The notes: generated by a model not told the origin, from the letters alone. DNA of 64,000 nt from Robinsoniella peoriensis (GCF_000797495.1 NZ_JTGN01000004.1:310001-374000), one strand, 5' to 3'; shown: positions 47,250 through 56,087, counted from the stretch's first letter. A program made the numbers and translations.

Positions 47250-47684
47250 CTATTTGCCGTTTATATTTTCATACATCCGGTTTAAAAAATTCCGATACTG
47301 CTCCCGTTCTTCTTCTGTAAATCCCTGCAGGCTTTTTTCATCTGCCTCTTCACAGATTTTTTCCCACTCTCCAAGGGAAACAAGCCCTGCATCCGTCAGT
47401 ACAATGTGAAATGCCCGGCGGTTTCCCGCTACATCCATTCGTTTTATCAATCCGTTCTTTTCCATCGTATCCAGCATCTTCGACATGGTAGCCGGCTCCA
47501 CATTGCAAAACGAAGCCAGTTCCTTCTGCATACATGCTCCATGATCATAGAGATAATGCAGAACCTTAGGCTGCCCCACACAAAGTCCCGCTTCCAGAAG
47601 TTTGGGGCGGATCATATTTCTCTGGGCATGAAATGTCCTTGAGATAAGCAGGTGGAGGGAATCTTTTTTAATATTTATATTCAT
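47250..47684 (-). CDS. MarR family transcriptional repressor
   Basis: A 144-residue winged-helix regulator: VGQPKVLHYLYDHGACMQKELASF, then NVEPATMSKMLDTMEKNGLIKR (recognition helix) and the wing DVAGNRRAFHIVLTDAG. It is the first gene of the exporter operon. Twin palindromes between its promoter and its start indicate autorepression relieved by a ligand. AGGAGG precedes the ATG. Confidence 0.94.
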   Translation of the reverse strand: MNINIKKDSLHLLISRTFHAQRNMIRPKLLEAGLCVGQPKVLHYLYDHGACMQKELASFCNVEPATMSKMLDTMEKNGLIKRMDVAGNRRAFHIVLTDAGLVSLGEWEKICEEADEKSLQGFTEEEREQYRNFLNRMYENINGK

Positions 47685-47702
47685 TTGTAATACCTCCTAT
47701 CA

Positions 47703-47729
47703 TTAGTCAACTAACTATTAGTATACTAA
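47703..47729. promoter_or_regulatory. twin MarR operators
   Basis: TTAGTCAACTAA (47703-47714) and TTAGTATACTAA (47718-47729) share the palindrome TTAGTNNACTAA with 15-base centre spacing. They lie between the -10 box and the ribosome binding site of the marR-exporter operon, ideal for repression. Confidence 0.8.
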
Positions 47730-47757
47730 CTATATCGCTATATGTGACGGGAGTCAA
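47729..47757 (-). promoter_or_regulatory. promoter of the marR-exporter operon
   Basis: On the minus strand TTGACT (47752-47757), 17-base spacer, TATAGT (47729-47734). The -10 abuts the second operator. Confidence 0.8.
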
Positions 47758-48335
47758 TACCTCTTTTGATAATGGAGGGAGGGAGATATCTGTTGTTTTT
47801 GGATTGGAATTCATTTTTCGGAAAATATATGCTTTAGATTATCGATTTCTGTTACGGATAGATTTATGATAATTTACAATTGATCTGGGTTTGAAGATTT
47901 CATAAATTAGATGAATAGATTTTTTAATACTTCAGCGAATAATTTTATTTTAAATTTGGGTTTCGCTGAGTAATGACGCTTTGTGATGTAGGTAGTGTAC
48001 GAAAAGATGGGTGTGGGAAACTGGCATGGGCTCCGTCAGCTGGCCGCAGAACTGGTATTTTCTAACCTTTCCGAAGCGCTTTTTGGCGGCACGCGGGCAT
48101 TCGCTCCGAAATCCTGATGCATTTCGCAGCTCACTGCCCGCTTAGTATCCGATGGGAGCCAGTCGAATACTATCCGCCAAAAAACACTTCGGAAAGGTAA
48201 GTAAATACTCAGCTCTGCTCTACGCTTCCTACGCCCATACCAGTTTCCCACACCCATCTTTCCGAGATAGCATTCGTTGATACAAAGCTGGTTTTCTCAG
48301 CAGGTTGGAACCCCTGGGCTGTGGCGGGCTGTTCG
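47758..48335. other. gene-free region carrying a large hairpin element
   Basis: From 47760 to about 47990 the sequence is AT-rich with no clear feature. From 48003 to 48261 it is filled by the hairpin element listed separately. The remaining 75 bases up to the EutJ-like stop show nothing recognisable. A 73-codon minus ORF at 48036-48257 lies wholly inside the hairpin and is not called. Confidence 0.6.
48003..48261. repeat. 259-bp giant hairpin / MITE-like element
   Basis: Terminal inverted repeats of 29 bases with one mismatch (48003-48031 and 48233-48261, core GATGGGTGTGGGAAACTGG). A second arm pair of about 24 bases (48066-48089 with 48174-48197, CCTTTCCGAAG / CTTCGGAAAGG and TTTTTGGCGG) nests inside, then GCGGGCA / TGCCCGC (48093-48099, 48135-48141) and CGAAAT / ATTTCG around a small loop. 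It is GC-richer than its flanks. No target-site duplication is obvious. Confidence 0.85.
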
Positions 48336-49154
48336 TTATTGGATAAACACACAATTCATAGCAATACCAACCGGTGTCACCAAAAACGGATTTTCCGGCT
48401 TTATTGTTTTAATTCCTGTCTTCTTCTCGAAGATCTCCTCTATTCCTGTAAGGCAGCAAGTTCCTCCGCACAGATAGATTCCTTTGATTTTCTGATCGTG
48501 GATATATTTGTTGACAATGGATGCCATTTTTTCGAAAACCGGTTTTACAACCGGGAATATTTCTTTATGATTGCTGTAATCCTGTTTCATTACCTCGGCT
48601 TCTTCAAAAGATATGTGATATCTACCGGAAAGAACCAGGGTCACATGGGTTCCTCCTGTTGCCTCGTCCTGAATTTCTTCTACTTTGCCGTTTTTGATGA
48701 TTGCCAGCCCTGTAGTACCGCCTCCGATATCAACAATTACTCCATCTTTAATCTCATAGACTGAGTTGGCGGCAGATGGCTCATCCAGGATATTGATTAC
48801 CTCGAACCCCGCCCCTTCCGCTACATAAGTATGGGTCTTTAAACTGCTTTGCGTACCTGCCGGCATTGCAATCGCACATTGTGTCAATTCGCATTTCAAA
48901 CGTTCTTCCAGCTTTGCCTTTAATTTTTTGACAATCTCAAGTGCGCCCAGATAATCTACCACAACACCGTCTCTCAATACTCTGGCACTTTGCTTTTCAC
49001 ATGCCACGGGCTGATTATTTTCATCTAATACAGCAATTACAATATATGCCGTACCCAGGTCCAATCCTACCTTTAACTTGCCTTTATAGGGGAAAGTTTT
49101 TGTCTCAGCTTCTGTGACCTTTTTCATGTACTCATTTACTTTTTCTATATTCAT
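48336..49154 (-). CDS. eutJ: EutJ-like actin/Hsp70-fold ATPase
   Basis: A 272-residue EutJ homologue of the sugar-kinase/Hsp70/actin superfamily: KVGLDLGTAYIVIAVLDE (phosphate 1 loop), VIVDIGGGTTGLAIIKNGK (phosphate 2), IYLCGGTCCLTGIEEIF (adenosine loop). In eut and glycyl-radical microcompartment operons it is presumed to be a chaperone, but no shell protein or signature enzyme is in the window. It lies 19 bases after a 2-hydroxyacid dehydrogenase gene, with GGGAGAG as ribosome site. The symbol reflects homology; an ethanolamine role is not supported here. Confidence 0.85.
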   Translation of the reverse strand: MNIEKVNEYMKKVTEAETKTFPYKGKLKVGLDLGTAYIVIAVLDENNQPVACEKQSARVLRDGVVVDYLGALEIVKKLKAKLEERLKCELTQCAIAMPAGTQSSLKTHTYVAEGAGFEVINILDEPSAANSVYEIKDGVIVDIGGGTTGLAIIKNGKVEEIQDEATGGTHVTLVLSGRYHISFEEAEVMKQDYSNHKEIFPVVKPVFEKMASIVNKYIHDQKIKGIYLCGGTCCLTGIEEIFEKKTGIKTIKPENPFLVTPVGIAMNCVFIQ

Positions 49155-49173
49155 TCAAAAAACTCTCCCGTAA

Positions 49174-50121
49174 TTACAATATTTTATTGATCTGCTCGCC
49201 CTTTAACCACTGGTCGATATTTCGGAACACAATTTCAGCTCTGATTTCCATAGATTCTTTTGTAGCAAATGCCACATGGGGAGTTACAATGGTATTTTTC
49301 GCATGAAGCAGCGGATGATCGGTATTAAGCGGAGGTTCCACTTCGAATACATCGATGCCTGCTCCTGCAATGCGTCCTTCATTCAGTGCCTTTGCCAGAG
49401 TATCTGAATCCACTACGGGTCCTCTTGCAGCATTTATCAGGATCGCAGATTTTTTCATATATCCAATGGTCTCCTGGTTGATCAGATGGCGGGACTGTTC
49501 CGTTAACGGGCAGTGGAGTGCTACAATATCTGCTTCTTCCAACAAGTCTTTTAACGGCATATAAGTGATCAGTTCACTGTTCTCCTTCTTTGAAAATCCA
49601 TTATAGGCAATGACTTTACAGCCGAATGCACTGCAAAGCTGTGCGGTACGCATTCCGATTGCTCCTGTACCTATGATTCCCACAGTTTTTCCTTTTAATT
49701 CAAAACCAACAAGACCATCCTTCGTTTTTCCATCCCTGCAGCGTGCTTCCACCTGAGGAACATTTCGAAGAAGTGAGAGTATCATGCCCAGCGTAAGCTC
49801 TGCTACTGATTCATTTGAATATCCGGAAGCGTTACTAAGGGCAGCTCCCATTTCTTTTGCGGCCTCCAGATCTACATGATCTACACCGGTAAATGCCACA
49901 TCTATAAATTTTAAATGGCTGCAATTGCGAATTACTTCCTGTCTCAGCGGCATATTCGCCAGTATCAGGATATCCGCATCTTTGCTTTCTTCCTTTAATA
50001 CTTCCTCATCACTGCTCTTTTCATATGCGCGGAAGGTATGTCCTGCTTCTTCCAGCGGTTTTATATAGCTTTTTAATATATCCTCGCTGACTGCAAGGGA
50101 TTCTAACATTACAATATTCAT
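49174..50121 (-). CDS. D-isomer specific 2-hydroxyacid dehydrogenase
   Basis: 315 residues with the flavodoxin-like catalytic domain and inserted Rossmann domain: GKTVGIIGTGAIGMRTAQL (about residues 139-157), INAARGPVVD (catalytic Arg), FEVEPPLNTDHPL (catalytic Glu) and TPHVAFATKES (catalytic His). It reduces a 2-keto acid with NAD(P)H. Substrate unknown: the phosphoglycerate and glyoxylate branches share these motifs, and the C-terminal ACT domain of classical SerA is absent. Probably cotranscribed with the EutJ-like gene. Confidence 0.9.
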   Translation of the reverse strand: MNIVMLESLAVSEDILKSYIKPLEEAGHTFRAYEKSSDEEVLKEESKDADILILANMPLRQEVIRNCSHLKFIDVAFTGVDHVDLEAAKEMGAALSNASGYSNESVAELTLGMILSLLRNVPQVEARCRDGKTKDGLVGFELKGKTVGIIGTGAIGMRTAQLCSAFGCKVIAYNGFSKKENSELITYMPLKDLLEEADIVALHCPLTEQSRHLINQETIGYMKKSAILINAARGPVVDSDTLAKALNEGRIAGAGIDVFEVEPPLNTDHPLLHAKNTIVTPHVAFATKESMEIRAEIVFRNIDQWLKGEQINKIL

Positions 50122-50191
50122 GAAATTACTCCTTTATTCTTTGGTAAAATTAAAAAATTCAAATAGAGTATACATCAGCCGTCCGCAGAAA

Positions 50192-51010
50192 TCAATAGCC
50201 CTCAACATCATAATAAAAAGCATACTGCTGCAGAATTCCGGCAAATCCCTGATACTTTGAAAATGGGAAACCCTCCGGATAATGACGGTCTAATACCTTC
50301 TGAATATGGGTATCTATGGGAAATGCATCGATATGATGCAGTGCAAACAGACATATGCATTCTGCCACCTTTATTCCAACTCCGCATAACTTTAAAAGTT
50401 CTCTTCTGGCATCCTCATAATTTAAATCATAGAGACGGTATAAATCAAAACCTCCGCTTACGACCATATCTGCGGTCTTTCTGATATACTTATTCCGGTA
50501 CCCCAGGCTGCAGGAACACAGATCCTCTTCACCCAGACCTGCAAGCGCCTCCGGTTTGGGGAACGTATAATATGTTTCATTCCGGAAATTTGTTCTTTTT
50601 TCTCCATAGGCTCTGCAAAGAGACTCTACGCATTTTTTAATCCTCGGAATGTTGTTTTGCTGGGATATGATAAAAGTAATTACCATTTCCCAAAGCTCCT
50701 GGCGCAGGATGCGGATCCCTCTGCCATATGCACAAGCGTTTTGCATGTACAGATCCTTACTTTCAATCTGTGCCTTAAATGCTCCATAATCTGTCGTAAG
50801 ATCAAAGTAAGAATCCCAGATCTCACGAAATTCATTCTCTTCACAGAAAAAAGTGATTTCTTCCTCCTGCTGCACTATCTCCAGATACCGCTCCCGGGCT
50901 ATCAGGGAATAGCTGCCGTCTTCCCTTTTGTTCAAGCGGAAACACTGCCCGGAATCAGCAATCTGTGCTATATCAAAGTCCTTAATGATCTTTATTGTCT
51001 TTTCTGTCAT
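50192..51010 (-). CDS. 8-oxoguanine DNA glycosylase / AP lyase, OGG type
   Basis: A 272-residue base-excision repair enzyme with an N-terminal TBP-like beta domain and a HhH-GPD core. CGVGIKVAECICLFALHH (about residues 218-235) holds the helix-hairpin-helix and the Lys that forms the Schiff base in OGG1; FPIDTHIQ carries the catalytic Asp. It removes 8-oxoG opposite C and nicks the strand. AAGGA precedes the ATG. No operon partner is evident. Confidence 0.93.
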   Translation of the reverse strand: MTEKTIKIIKDFDIAQIADSGQCFRLNKREDGSYSLIARERYLEIVQQEEEITFFCEENEFREIWDSYFDLTTDYGAFKAQIESKDLYMQNACAYGRGIRILRQELWEMVITFIISQQNNIPRIKKCVESLCRAYGEKRTNFRNETYYTFPKPEALAGLGEEDLCSCSLGYRNKYIRKTADMVVSGGFDLYRLYDLNYEDARRELLKLCGVGIKVAECICLFALHHIDAFPIDTHIQKVLDRHYPEGFPFSKYQGFAGILQQYAFYYDVEGY

Positions 51011-51111
51011 GTATTTTCCTTACTGTCTTTTGTGTAAATGTATTATATATAAATTTCTTATCTCCGGTATCTGTATCTTTGTTTAAAGCAATTGATTAGT
51101 ACCTCATACTT

Positions 51112-52122
51112 CTAATCATTCGACTTTAAATGTACAATTTTATTTTTCGTTCGGTTTTCAATTATTTCTAACTGCCCAATACTCTGTACAAATTTTGCAA
51201 AAGTTGCATAACCGTAATCCTTCACTTTAAAGTTATCAAATTTCCGGTGAATCCGATTGCCTAAGAATGCCAGTTCCATGCCTTCCCTGCCGCTGCTTCG
51301 TACCAGGTTAATGGCATATTCCGACAGCTGCTCTTTCTTAATATTGTTATCTTTCATACGAACCATGATGGCATTATTGTTCTTGGTAAGTTCAAAGCTT
51401 TCCATTTCTTCCAAAAACTTTGACAGGGAACTGTATCCATAATTACGGACATCAAAATCCGAATATTTCTTCACCAGCCGGCTTCCGATTTCCCCAAGCC
51501 CGGTCATTCTGTCCTTGTCATCATTTTCTGTTATAATGGATACGATGTCATTCTCAATGACACGTTTGCTGATAATACTGCTGTCTTCCATCCCCGGCTG
51601 GCTGTCTCCCAGGCGGCTTCTGCTGCCGATTGAGCTGTCACTTAATCGGCTCTTATGAACAAAGACTTCTTCCTGTGTTTCTTCATCCTGCTCCAGCAAA
51701 ATCTCCAGATTCGTAAATACCGTACAGGCAGCACGGAAAGATCTTGGAGTCTTTTCCTCTCCCATTCCGATTACATCTTTACCGGATTCCCGCAGCCTCC
51801 CCGCTAACCGTGTAAAGTCGCTGTCGCTGGAAACGATACAGAAACCATCTACATTATTGGTATACAATATATCCATGGCATCAATAATCAATGCGGAATC
51901 GGTTGCATTTTTCCCTACGGTATTGCTGAACTGCTGGATTGGCATAATAGAATTCTCAAGGAGTGCCTGTTTCCATCTCGTCGTCTGCGCACTGGTCCAA
52001 TCTCCATAAATTCTCTTGTATGTGATGACTCCGTACTTGGTCATTTCATTCAGAATACAAGATATATATTTTGAAGAAATATTGTCTGAATCGATCAATA
52101 CTGCAAATGTTTTTTCTCTCAT
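51112..52122 (-). CDS. NYN-domain protein with two OST-HTH/LOTUS domains
   Basis: 336 residues. The N-terminal NYN/PIN-like nuclease fold (1-140) has acidic residues at LIDSDNIS, ATDSALIIDAMD and SSDSDFTRLAGRL. After a linker come two winged-helix LOTUS-type domains (about 180-255 and 262-334, each with KYSDFDVRNYGYSSLSKFL-like or KFDNFKVKDYGYATFAKFV-like repeats). Such proteins are presumed RNA-binding ribonucleases. GAGGG precedes the ATG. It is followed on the same strand by no obvious partner; the upstream gene is the 112-residue hypothetical. Confidence 0.9.
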   Translation of the reverse strand: MREKTFAVLIDSDNISSKYISCILNEMTKYGVITYKRIYGDWTSAQTTRWKQALLENSIMPIQQFSNTVGKNATDSALIIDAMDILYTNNVDGFCIVSSDSDFTRLAGRLRESGKDVIGMGEEKTPRSFRAACTVFTNLEILLEQDEETQEEVFVHKSRLSDSSIGSRSRLGDSQPGMEDSSIISKRVIENDIVSIITENDDKDRMTGLGEIGSRLVKKYSDFDVRNYGYSSLSKFLEEMESFELTKNNNAIMVRMKDNNIKKEQLSEYAINLVRSSGREGMELAFLGNRIHRKFDNFKVKDYGYATFAKFVQSIGQLEIIENRTKNKIVHLKSND

Positions 52123-52159
52123 TTTTTTGTTACCCTCTTTTCATTTCATATCATGTGAA

Positions 52160-52498
52160 TTAATACAATAGACTCCGAAGCAGTTCTTTCAAGAGCTGTT
52201 CCAGATCCGCTACTGCACATCCGCCCTCATTTCGGTCATCTTCAAACCCGCTATAATAGCCATACAGAAGTTCCAATTGCAGCCAACGTCCCTCTTTTAC
52301 CGCCTTTATTACTATATCTGCTGCAGAATTATTTTTGTAAACATAACGGGACAGCGCTCTTGCAACCCCGTCAATATTTCTCTTATCTAACAACCTTTCT
52401 TTGGAAGCCCGGTTCAGCTTTTCTGCCAGTTCCGGATTGTCCTTCATTATTTCGTCGTAGTCTTTCCCTTTTTCCAATCTCCCGATCTTCTCCTTCAT
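52160..52498 (-). CDS. 112-residue hypothetical protein
   Basis: A charged, probably all-helical cytoplasmic protein starting MKEKIGRLEKGKDYDEIMKD and ending ELLRSLLY. I do not recognise the family. A good promoter (52530-52558) lies just ahead of it, although a clear Shine-Dalgarno site is lacking. The NYN-LOTUS gene follows after 37 bases, so the two may be cotranscribed and functionally linked. Confidence 0.75.
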   Translation of the reverse strand: MKEKIGRLEKGKDYDEIMKDNPELAEKLNRASKERLLDKRNIDGVARALSRYVYKNNSAADIVIKAVKEGRWLQLELLYGYYSGFEDDRNEGGCAVADLEQLLKELLRSLLY

Positions 52499-52529
52499 TT
52501 GGCACTTATTGCGTAATTTTTCTTATTTT

Positions 52530-52558
52530 ATTATAATTTAAATGAACGCAAATAGCAA
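52530..52558 (-). promoter_or_regulatory. promoter of the 112-residue gene
   Basis: On the minus strand TTGCTA (52553-52558), 17-base spacer and perfect TATAAT (52530-52535), about 30 bases before the start. Confidence 0.75.
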
Positions 52559-52696
52559 TGTTATCTGAGGGATTCTTTGATAAAGTTATTATTTCCTACT
52601 CCGGACGCGTATACTTTCCTTAACTTTCAGAATCAATCTTAACCTTTTCATAAGTTTATCTTCACTTTTTATAAATGATTGCACATACATTTTTTA

Positions 52697-52724
52697 TTGT
52701 TTTCTACATCAGGTATGGTATACT
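52697..52724 (+). promoter_or_regulatory. promoter of the transporter fusion gene
   Basis: TTGTTT (52697-52702), 16-base spacer, TATACT (52719-52724); leaves a leader of about 90 bases before ATG 52819. Confidence 0.6.
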
Positions 52725-52818
52725 CTTTTAATATAATTTGAAACTTATACATAATATAAATATACAGAGCGGCTAACAAAATCTCTTAGATTGCTCCCGA
52801 AAAGGATGTGATAGCAAG

Positions 52819-54426
52819 ATGTTAATAACAAAGAAATTTATATTGTCGGAACAGAATGCGGATATGGTTGCAGATCTCATAGAAGAAACATTGCAGCAGC
52901 TTTCTGCAGCACCGGAAGAAATATTAAAGATACGTCTCTCTTTGGAAAAGGCACTGGATAGCTGGATGGAAAAAGGATTGGCACCCAATTCCGGCGAATT
53001 AATTATCCAGACACGTCTGAAAAAAATACAGATAACACTGAAGGTACAGGGCAAAGAGGCAAACCCTTACGAGCAGAATGATGATGACCAGTTTGGAGAT
53101 GCATTTTTCAGCCAGCCGTTTCTTGCGGCTATTGGCAGCGGATGCGGCTATGTGTACTCCAAGGGAATGAATATTGTTTCAGTTAGTATCAAGCACAAGG
53201 CTTCCAACCCATTTTTGCCTATCGCAATTGCGATCATCCTGGCACTGGCCGCAGGTGTGGTAACCCATTACCTGCCTATAGATGCTTCTGATTTTCTGCT
53301 GAACCAGGCAGCAATCCCTCTATTTGACACATTTGCCGGTATTCTGACAACGGTGGTCTGTCCTATGCTGTTTTTTGCCGTTGTATGGGGAATTTACCAT
53401 ATCGGAGCACCGAACCGGCTGGGAAGTGTGGGCAAAAAAGTACTGCAGCACTTTAGCGCAATTCTCATAACAATGACCATATTAGGAGGGATTGCGGCAG
53501 CCTTGTTCACAAAGGTGCATTTTCCCTCAACAGGTGCAGACGGCATTCAGGCAGAATCCATTTTTCAACTGCTACTTGATGCCATTCCGGAAAATGTCAT
53601 CGACCCGTTCCAGACCGGAAATGCCATACAGATCATTGTTCTGGCTATACTTGTGGGAATGTCAATGGTACTGCTGCAACACCGGATCAGCATTGCCGGA
53701 CAGTTAGTTGAACAGTGCAATGCTATATCGCAAAGTATTTTAGGATTTATTTCCGCCGTTTCACCGGCTTTCGTTTTTTTAAGTATTTACCGGCTTATCG
53801 TAGGCAATTACATACCTCTTCTTTTATATATGCTGCAAATGGCAGGTGTCTATCTGCTATGCATGGCAATTGTATTCCTCCTGTATCTGGTATCGGTAAA
53901 GGTAAAAGAGGGAATTTCGCCAATCCGTATATTGAAGAAAATTATGCCTTCCTCCTTTCTTGCCTTAGTAAATGCTTCCTCATCCGCAGCTTATTCTGAT
54001 ATGCGAAACAACTGCGATAAGAAACTGGGTATTGACCACCGGCTTTCCAAATTTACCATTTCCTTTGGAAGCGTTGTATTTAAACCTGCTACCGTGGTGC
54101 ATTTAATACTGCTTACTGTATTTGCTGCACAGGCATTCGAGATCAAAATAACCATAGCTATGCTGGTAATTACCATGATTGTGTCATTTACACTGGCTGC
54201 GGCAGCTCCATCTATTCCCGGTGGATTTCTTGCAGGTTATGCCGTTCTTTTTATACAGGCCGGAATTCCCGCAGAAGCACTTGGATTGGCGGTCATTGCT
54301 GATATTGTTATGAATGCCTTAAATGCTGCAATTAATGTAATAATTTTACAATTTGAAGTTTTACATTGTGCGAAAAGGTCAGATTTGCTGAATACTGAAG
54401 TCTTAAACGATAATACACTCTCATAA
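52819..54426 (+). CDS. DAACS-family transporter fused to an N-terminal HATPase-like domain
   Basis: 535 residues. About 1-125 resembles an anti-sigma/RsbW-type ATPase fold: EEILKIRLSLEKALDSWMEKG matches the helix that normally reads EALTNAI.HG, but the Asn of the N-box is missing, so ATP binding is doubtful. From about 130 a sodium:dicarboxylate symporter (DAACS) domain follows with eight or so membrane segments and SSSAAYSDMRNNCDKKLGI, the serine-rich hairpin motif. The NMDGT motif, normally part of the ion site, reads FKPAT here. A regulatory domain joined to a transporter suggests control of uptake by protein contacts. The substrate may not be glutamate or a dicarboxylate. Confidence 0.85.
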   Translation: MLITKKFILSEQNADMVADLIEETLQQLSAAPEEILKIRLSLEKALDSWMEKGLAPNSGELIIQTRLKKIQITLKVQGKEANPYEQNDDDQFGDAFFSQPFLAAIGSGCGYVYSKGMNIVSVSIKHKASNPFLPIAIAIILALAAGVVTHYLPIDASDFLLNQAAIPLFDTFAGILTTVVCPMLFFAVVWGIYHIGAPNRLGSVGKKVLQHFSAILITMTILGGIAAALFTKVHFPSTGADGIQAESIFQLLLDAIPENVIDPFQTGNAIQIIVLAILVGMSMVLLQHRISIAGQLVEQCNAISQSILGFISAVSPAFVFLSIYRLIVGNYIPLLLYMLQMAGVYLLCMAIVFLLYLVSVKVKEGISPIRILKKIMPSSFLALVNASSSAAYSDMRNNCDKKLGIDHRLSKFTISFGSVVFKPATVVHLILLTVFAAQAFEIKITIAMLVITMIVSFTLAAAAPSIPGGFLAGYAVLFIQAGIPAEALGLAVIADIVMNALNAAINVIILQFEVLHCAKRSDLLNTEVLNDNTLS

Positions 54427-54518
54427 GAAATTGCCTGCTGTGCATACTAAGTAATATGGCAGGCGATTGCCATAACACTTATGCAAAGTATATGCATGAA
54501 AAGAGAGGAGATTTGAAT

Positions 54519-54683
54519 ATGGAAAACAAAGGTTATAATAATTATGATGTTACCGAACTTCCCCAGTCCTGTAAATCCGTTATGGAACACATGGTAAACG
54601 AACTGGACAAAGAGGAAGAAGAAGCAGCAGCACAATCCAGTACAAAAAGTAAAAGTAAAAAGAAGAAGAAAAAGAATTCATAG
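54519..54683 (+). CDS. small acidic protein with lysine-rich C-terminus
   Basis: 54 residues from ATG 54519 (MENKGYNNYDVTELPQSCKS) with GAGGAG 8 bases upstream; an in-frame ATG at 54456 lacks a ribosome site. The middle is acidic (DKEEEEAAA) and the end is a run of lysines (KSKSKKKKKKNS). A perfect terminator follows at 54688, so it is a complete mini-gene. No membrane segment. Not recognised; the charge-block layout could suit binding to nucleic acid or to membranes. Confidence 0.7.
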   Translation: MENKGYNNYDVTELPQSCKSVMEHMVNELDKEEEEAAAQSSTKSKSKKKKKKNS

Positions 54684-54687
54684 CCGC

Positions 54688-54723
54688 AAAAGCATCCGGA
54701 TTATTTTAAATCCGGGTGCTTTT
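54688..54723 (+). terminator. intrinsic terminator
   Basis: Arms 54688-54702 and 54709-54723 (AAAAGCATCCGGATT with AATCCGGGTGCTTTT) pair with one G:U; TTTTCTATT ends it. It closes the transporter / small-protein region. Confidence 0.9.
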
Positions 54724-54863
54724 CTATTATCCGGCACATTTTTATTTTCTGTCACTTTTGAATTACTCTACTCTCATTTTTCATTTCTTTGCAATGATTT
54801 CATAACAATTTTTTTCTTGTACCATATATTATCTTAAAACGAATATTTGACAAAGGAGGGTTT

Positions 54864-56087
54864 ATGCTCAAGAAAATTTTAGCCATTCTCTTATCTACGT
54901 TACTGCTGTTTTCTTTTTTTCCTGTATTTATTGTTTGTGCGATTCCTCCTTCCTCACATCCCCTCTACCTTGGTATTGACGTGAGCTTTTATCAGGAAGA
55001 TATTGATTTTGAACAGGTTGCTGACTCTGGAATTCAGGTTGTTTATATACGTTCCAGCCTCGGTGGCGATTATATTGATCCAAAATTTGAAGACAATTAC
55101 GCCAAGGCCTCTGCTGCCGGGCTGTCCATTGGCTTTTACCATTATGTAACCGCAAGAAGCATCTCCCAGGCACAGTATCAGGCACAATTTTTTGTAAACA
55201 CTATCCAAGACAAGGACTTCGACTGCAGGCTGGCTATGGATTTTGAAGATCTGCAATATCTGACAGATACAGAAATAAATGCCATTGGATTGGCATTTAT
55301 CCAGACTGTAGAACAGTTAAGCGGTAAGAAAGCTGTGGTCTATAGTGATTCCTATAATGCAGGTTACACATTTAGCGGAGCGATTACTGACTACCCACTG
55401 TGGGTAGCCGAATATGGCGCAGCTTCCCCATCCGATAATTCAAATTGGAATTTCTGGGTTGGCTGGCAGCATTCGGACACAGGCAGGATTCCGGGAATCA
55501 GTACAAATGTCGATCTGGACTATTTTACCGATGGCATCTTTCTGGACAACAGCGGCCCGGTAAATCCTGTTCCTCCCCCACCGGAACCCTCTACTTCATA
55601 TGTGGAATACCGGGTTAAATCCGGTGATACACTTTGGAATATTGCCCAGCTCTATCACACCAGTATTACCGCAATTGCAAACGAAAATGCTCTTGCAAAC
55701 CCCAATCTTATTTATCCCGGTCAGATACTGCGCATTCCCATACCGGATAATACACCGTCTGAAGATACGTACCTGACCTATACGGTAAAACCAGGGGATA
55801 CACTCTGGGCAATTTCACGAAATTACCATACCAGTATTGCAGACCTTGTAAAACTGAATCAGATTCACAATGAGAATCTGATTTATCCTGGCCAAAAACT
55901 CAGAATTCCCTGTACGCCGGATTCCGGTTCTTCAAAACCGGTTCAATGGTATACGGTAAAATCCGGCGACACCCTCTGGGCTATAGCCGCTAAATACAAC
56001 ACTACAATCAGCGCTCTTGTATCTGTTAACCATATTTCAAATCCAAACTTTATTTTAATCGGGCAGAAACTGCAGATTCCAAGCTAA
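54864..56087 (+). CDS. secreted GH25 lysozyme with three LysM domains
   Basis: 407 residues. Signal peptide 1-27, GH25 muramidase about 33-225 ([18 protein letters not shown] with the catalytic Asp/Glu pair, DLDYFTDG), then three LysM repeats: about 246-290 ([16 protein letters not shown]), 305-349 ([16 protein letters not shown]) and 361-405 ([16 protein letters not shown]), joined by Pro/Ser linkers. It cleaves MurNAc-GlcNAc bonds in peptidoglycan and binds the wall through LysM. No phage genes are nearby, so an autolysin role is more likely than phage lysis. AAAGGAGGG precedes the ATG. Confidence 0.95.
   Translation: MLKKILAILLSTLLLFSFFPVFIVCAIPPSSHPLYLGIDVSFYQEDIDFEQVADSGIQVVYIRSSLGGDYIDPKFEDNYAKASAAGLSIGFYHYVTARSISQAQYQAQFFVNTIQDKDFDCRLAMDFEDLQYLTDTEINAIGLAFIQTVEQLSGKKAVVYSDSYNAGYTFSGAITDYPLWVAEYGAASPSDNSNWNFWVGWQHSDTGRIPGISTNVDLDYFTDGIFLDNSGPVNPVPPPPEPSTSYVEYRVKSGDTLWNIAQLYHTSITAIANENALANPNLIYPGQILRIPIPDNTPSEDTYLTYTVKPGDTLWAISRNYHTSIADLVKLNQIHNENLIYPGQKLRIPCTPDSGSSKPVQWYTVKSGDTLWAIAAKYNTTISALVSVNHISNPNFILIGQKLQIPS

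Larger units (their letters stand above)
52499..52818. other. divergent intergenic region with two promoters
   Basis: About 320 AT-rich bases between the minus-strand hypothetical gene and the plus-strand transporter gene. It holds one promoter for each side (52530-52558 minus, 52697-52724 plus) and nothing else recognisable. Confidence 0.7.

Noticed and set aside
48036-48257. 73-codon minus-strand ORF inside the giant hairpin
   Set aside because: Lies entirely within inverted-repeat sequence and its composition follows the repeat; no ribosome site.
54456-54518. N-terminal extension of the lysine-tailed small protein
   Set aside because: The upstream ATG lacks a ribosome site, while GAGGAG sits correctly before ATG 54519.
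54864-56087. Prophage lysis module
   Set aside because: GH25-LysM enzyme has a signal peptide and no holin or phage genes nearby.
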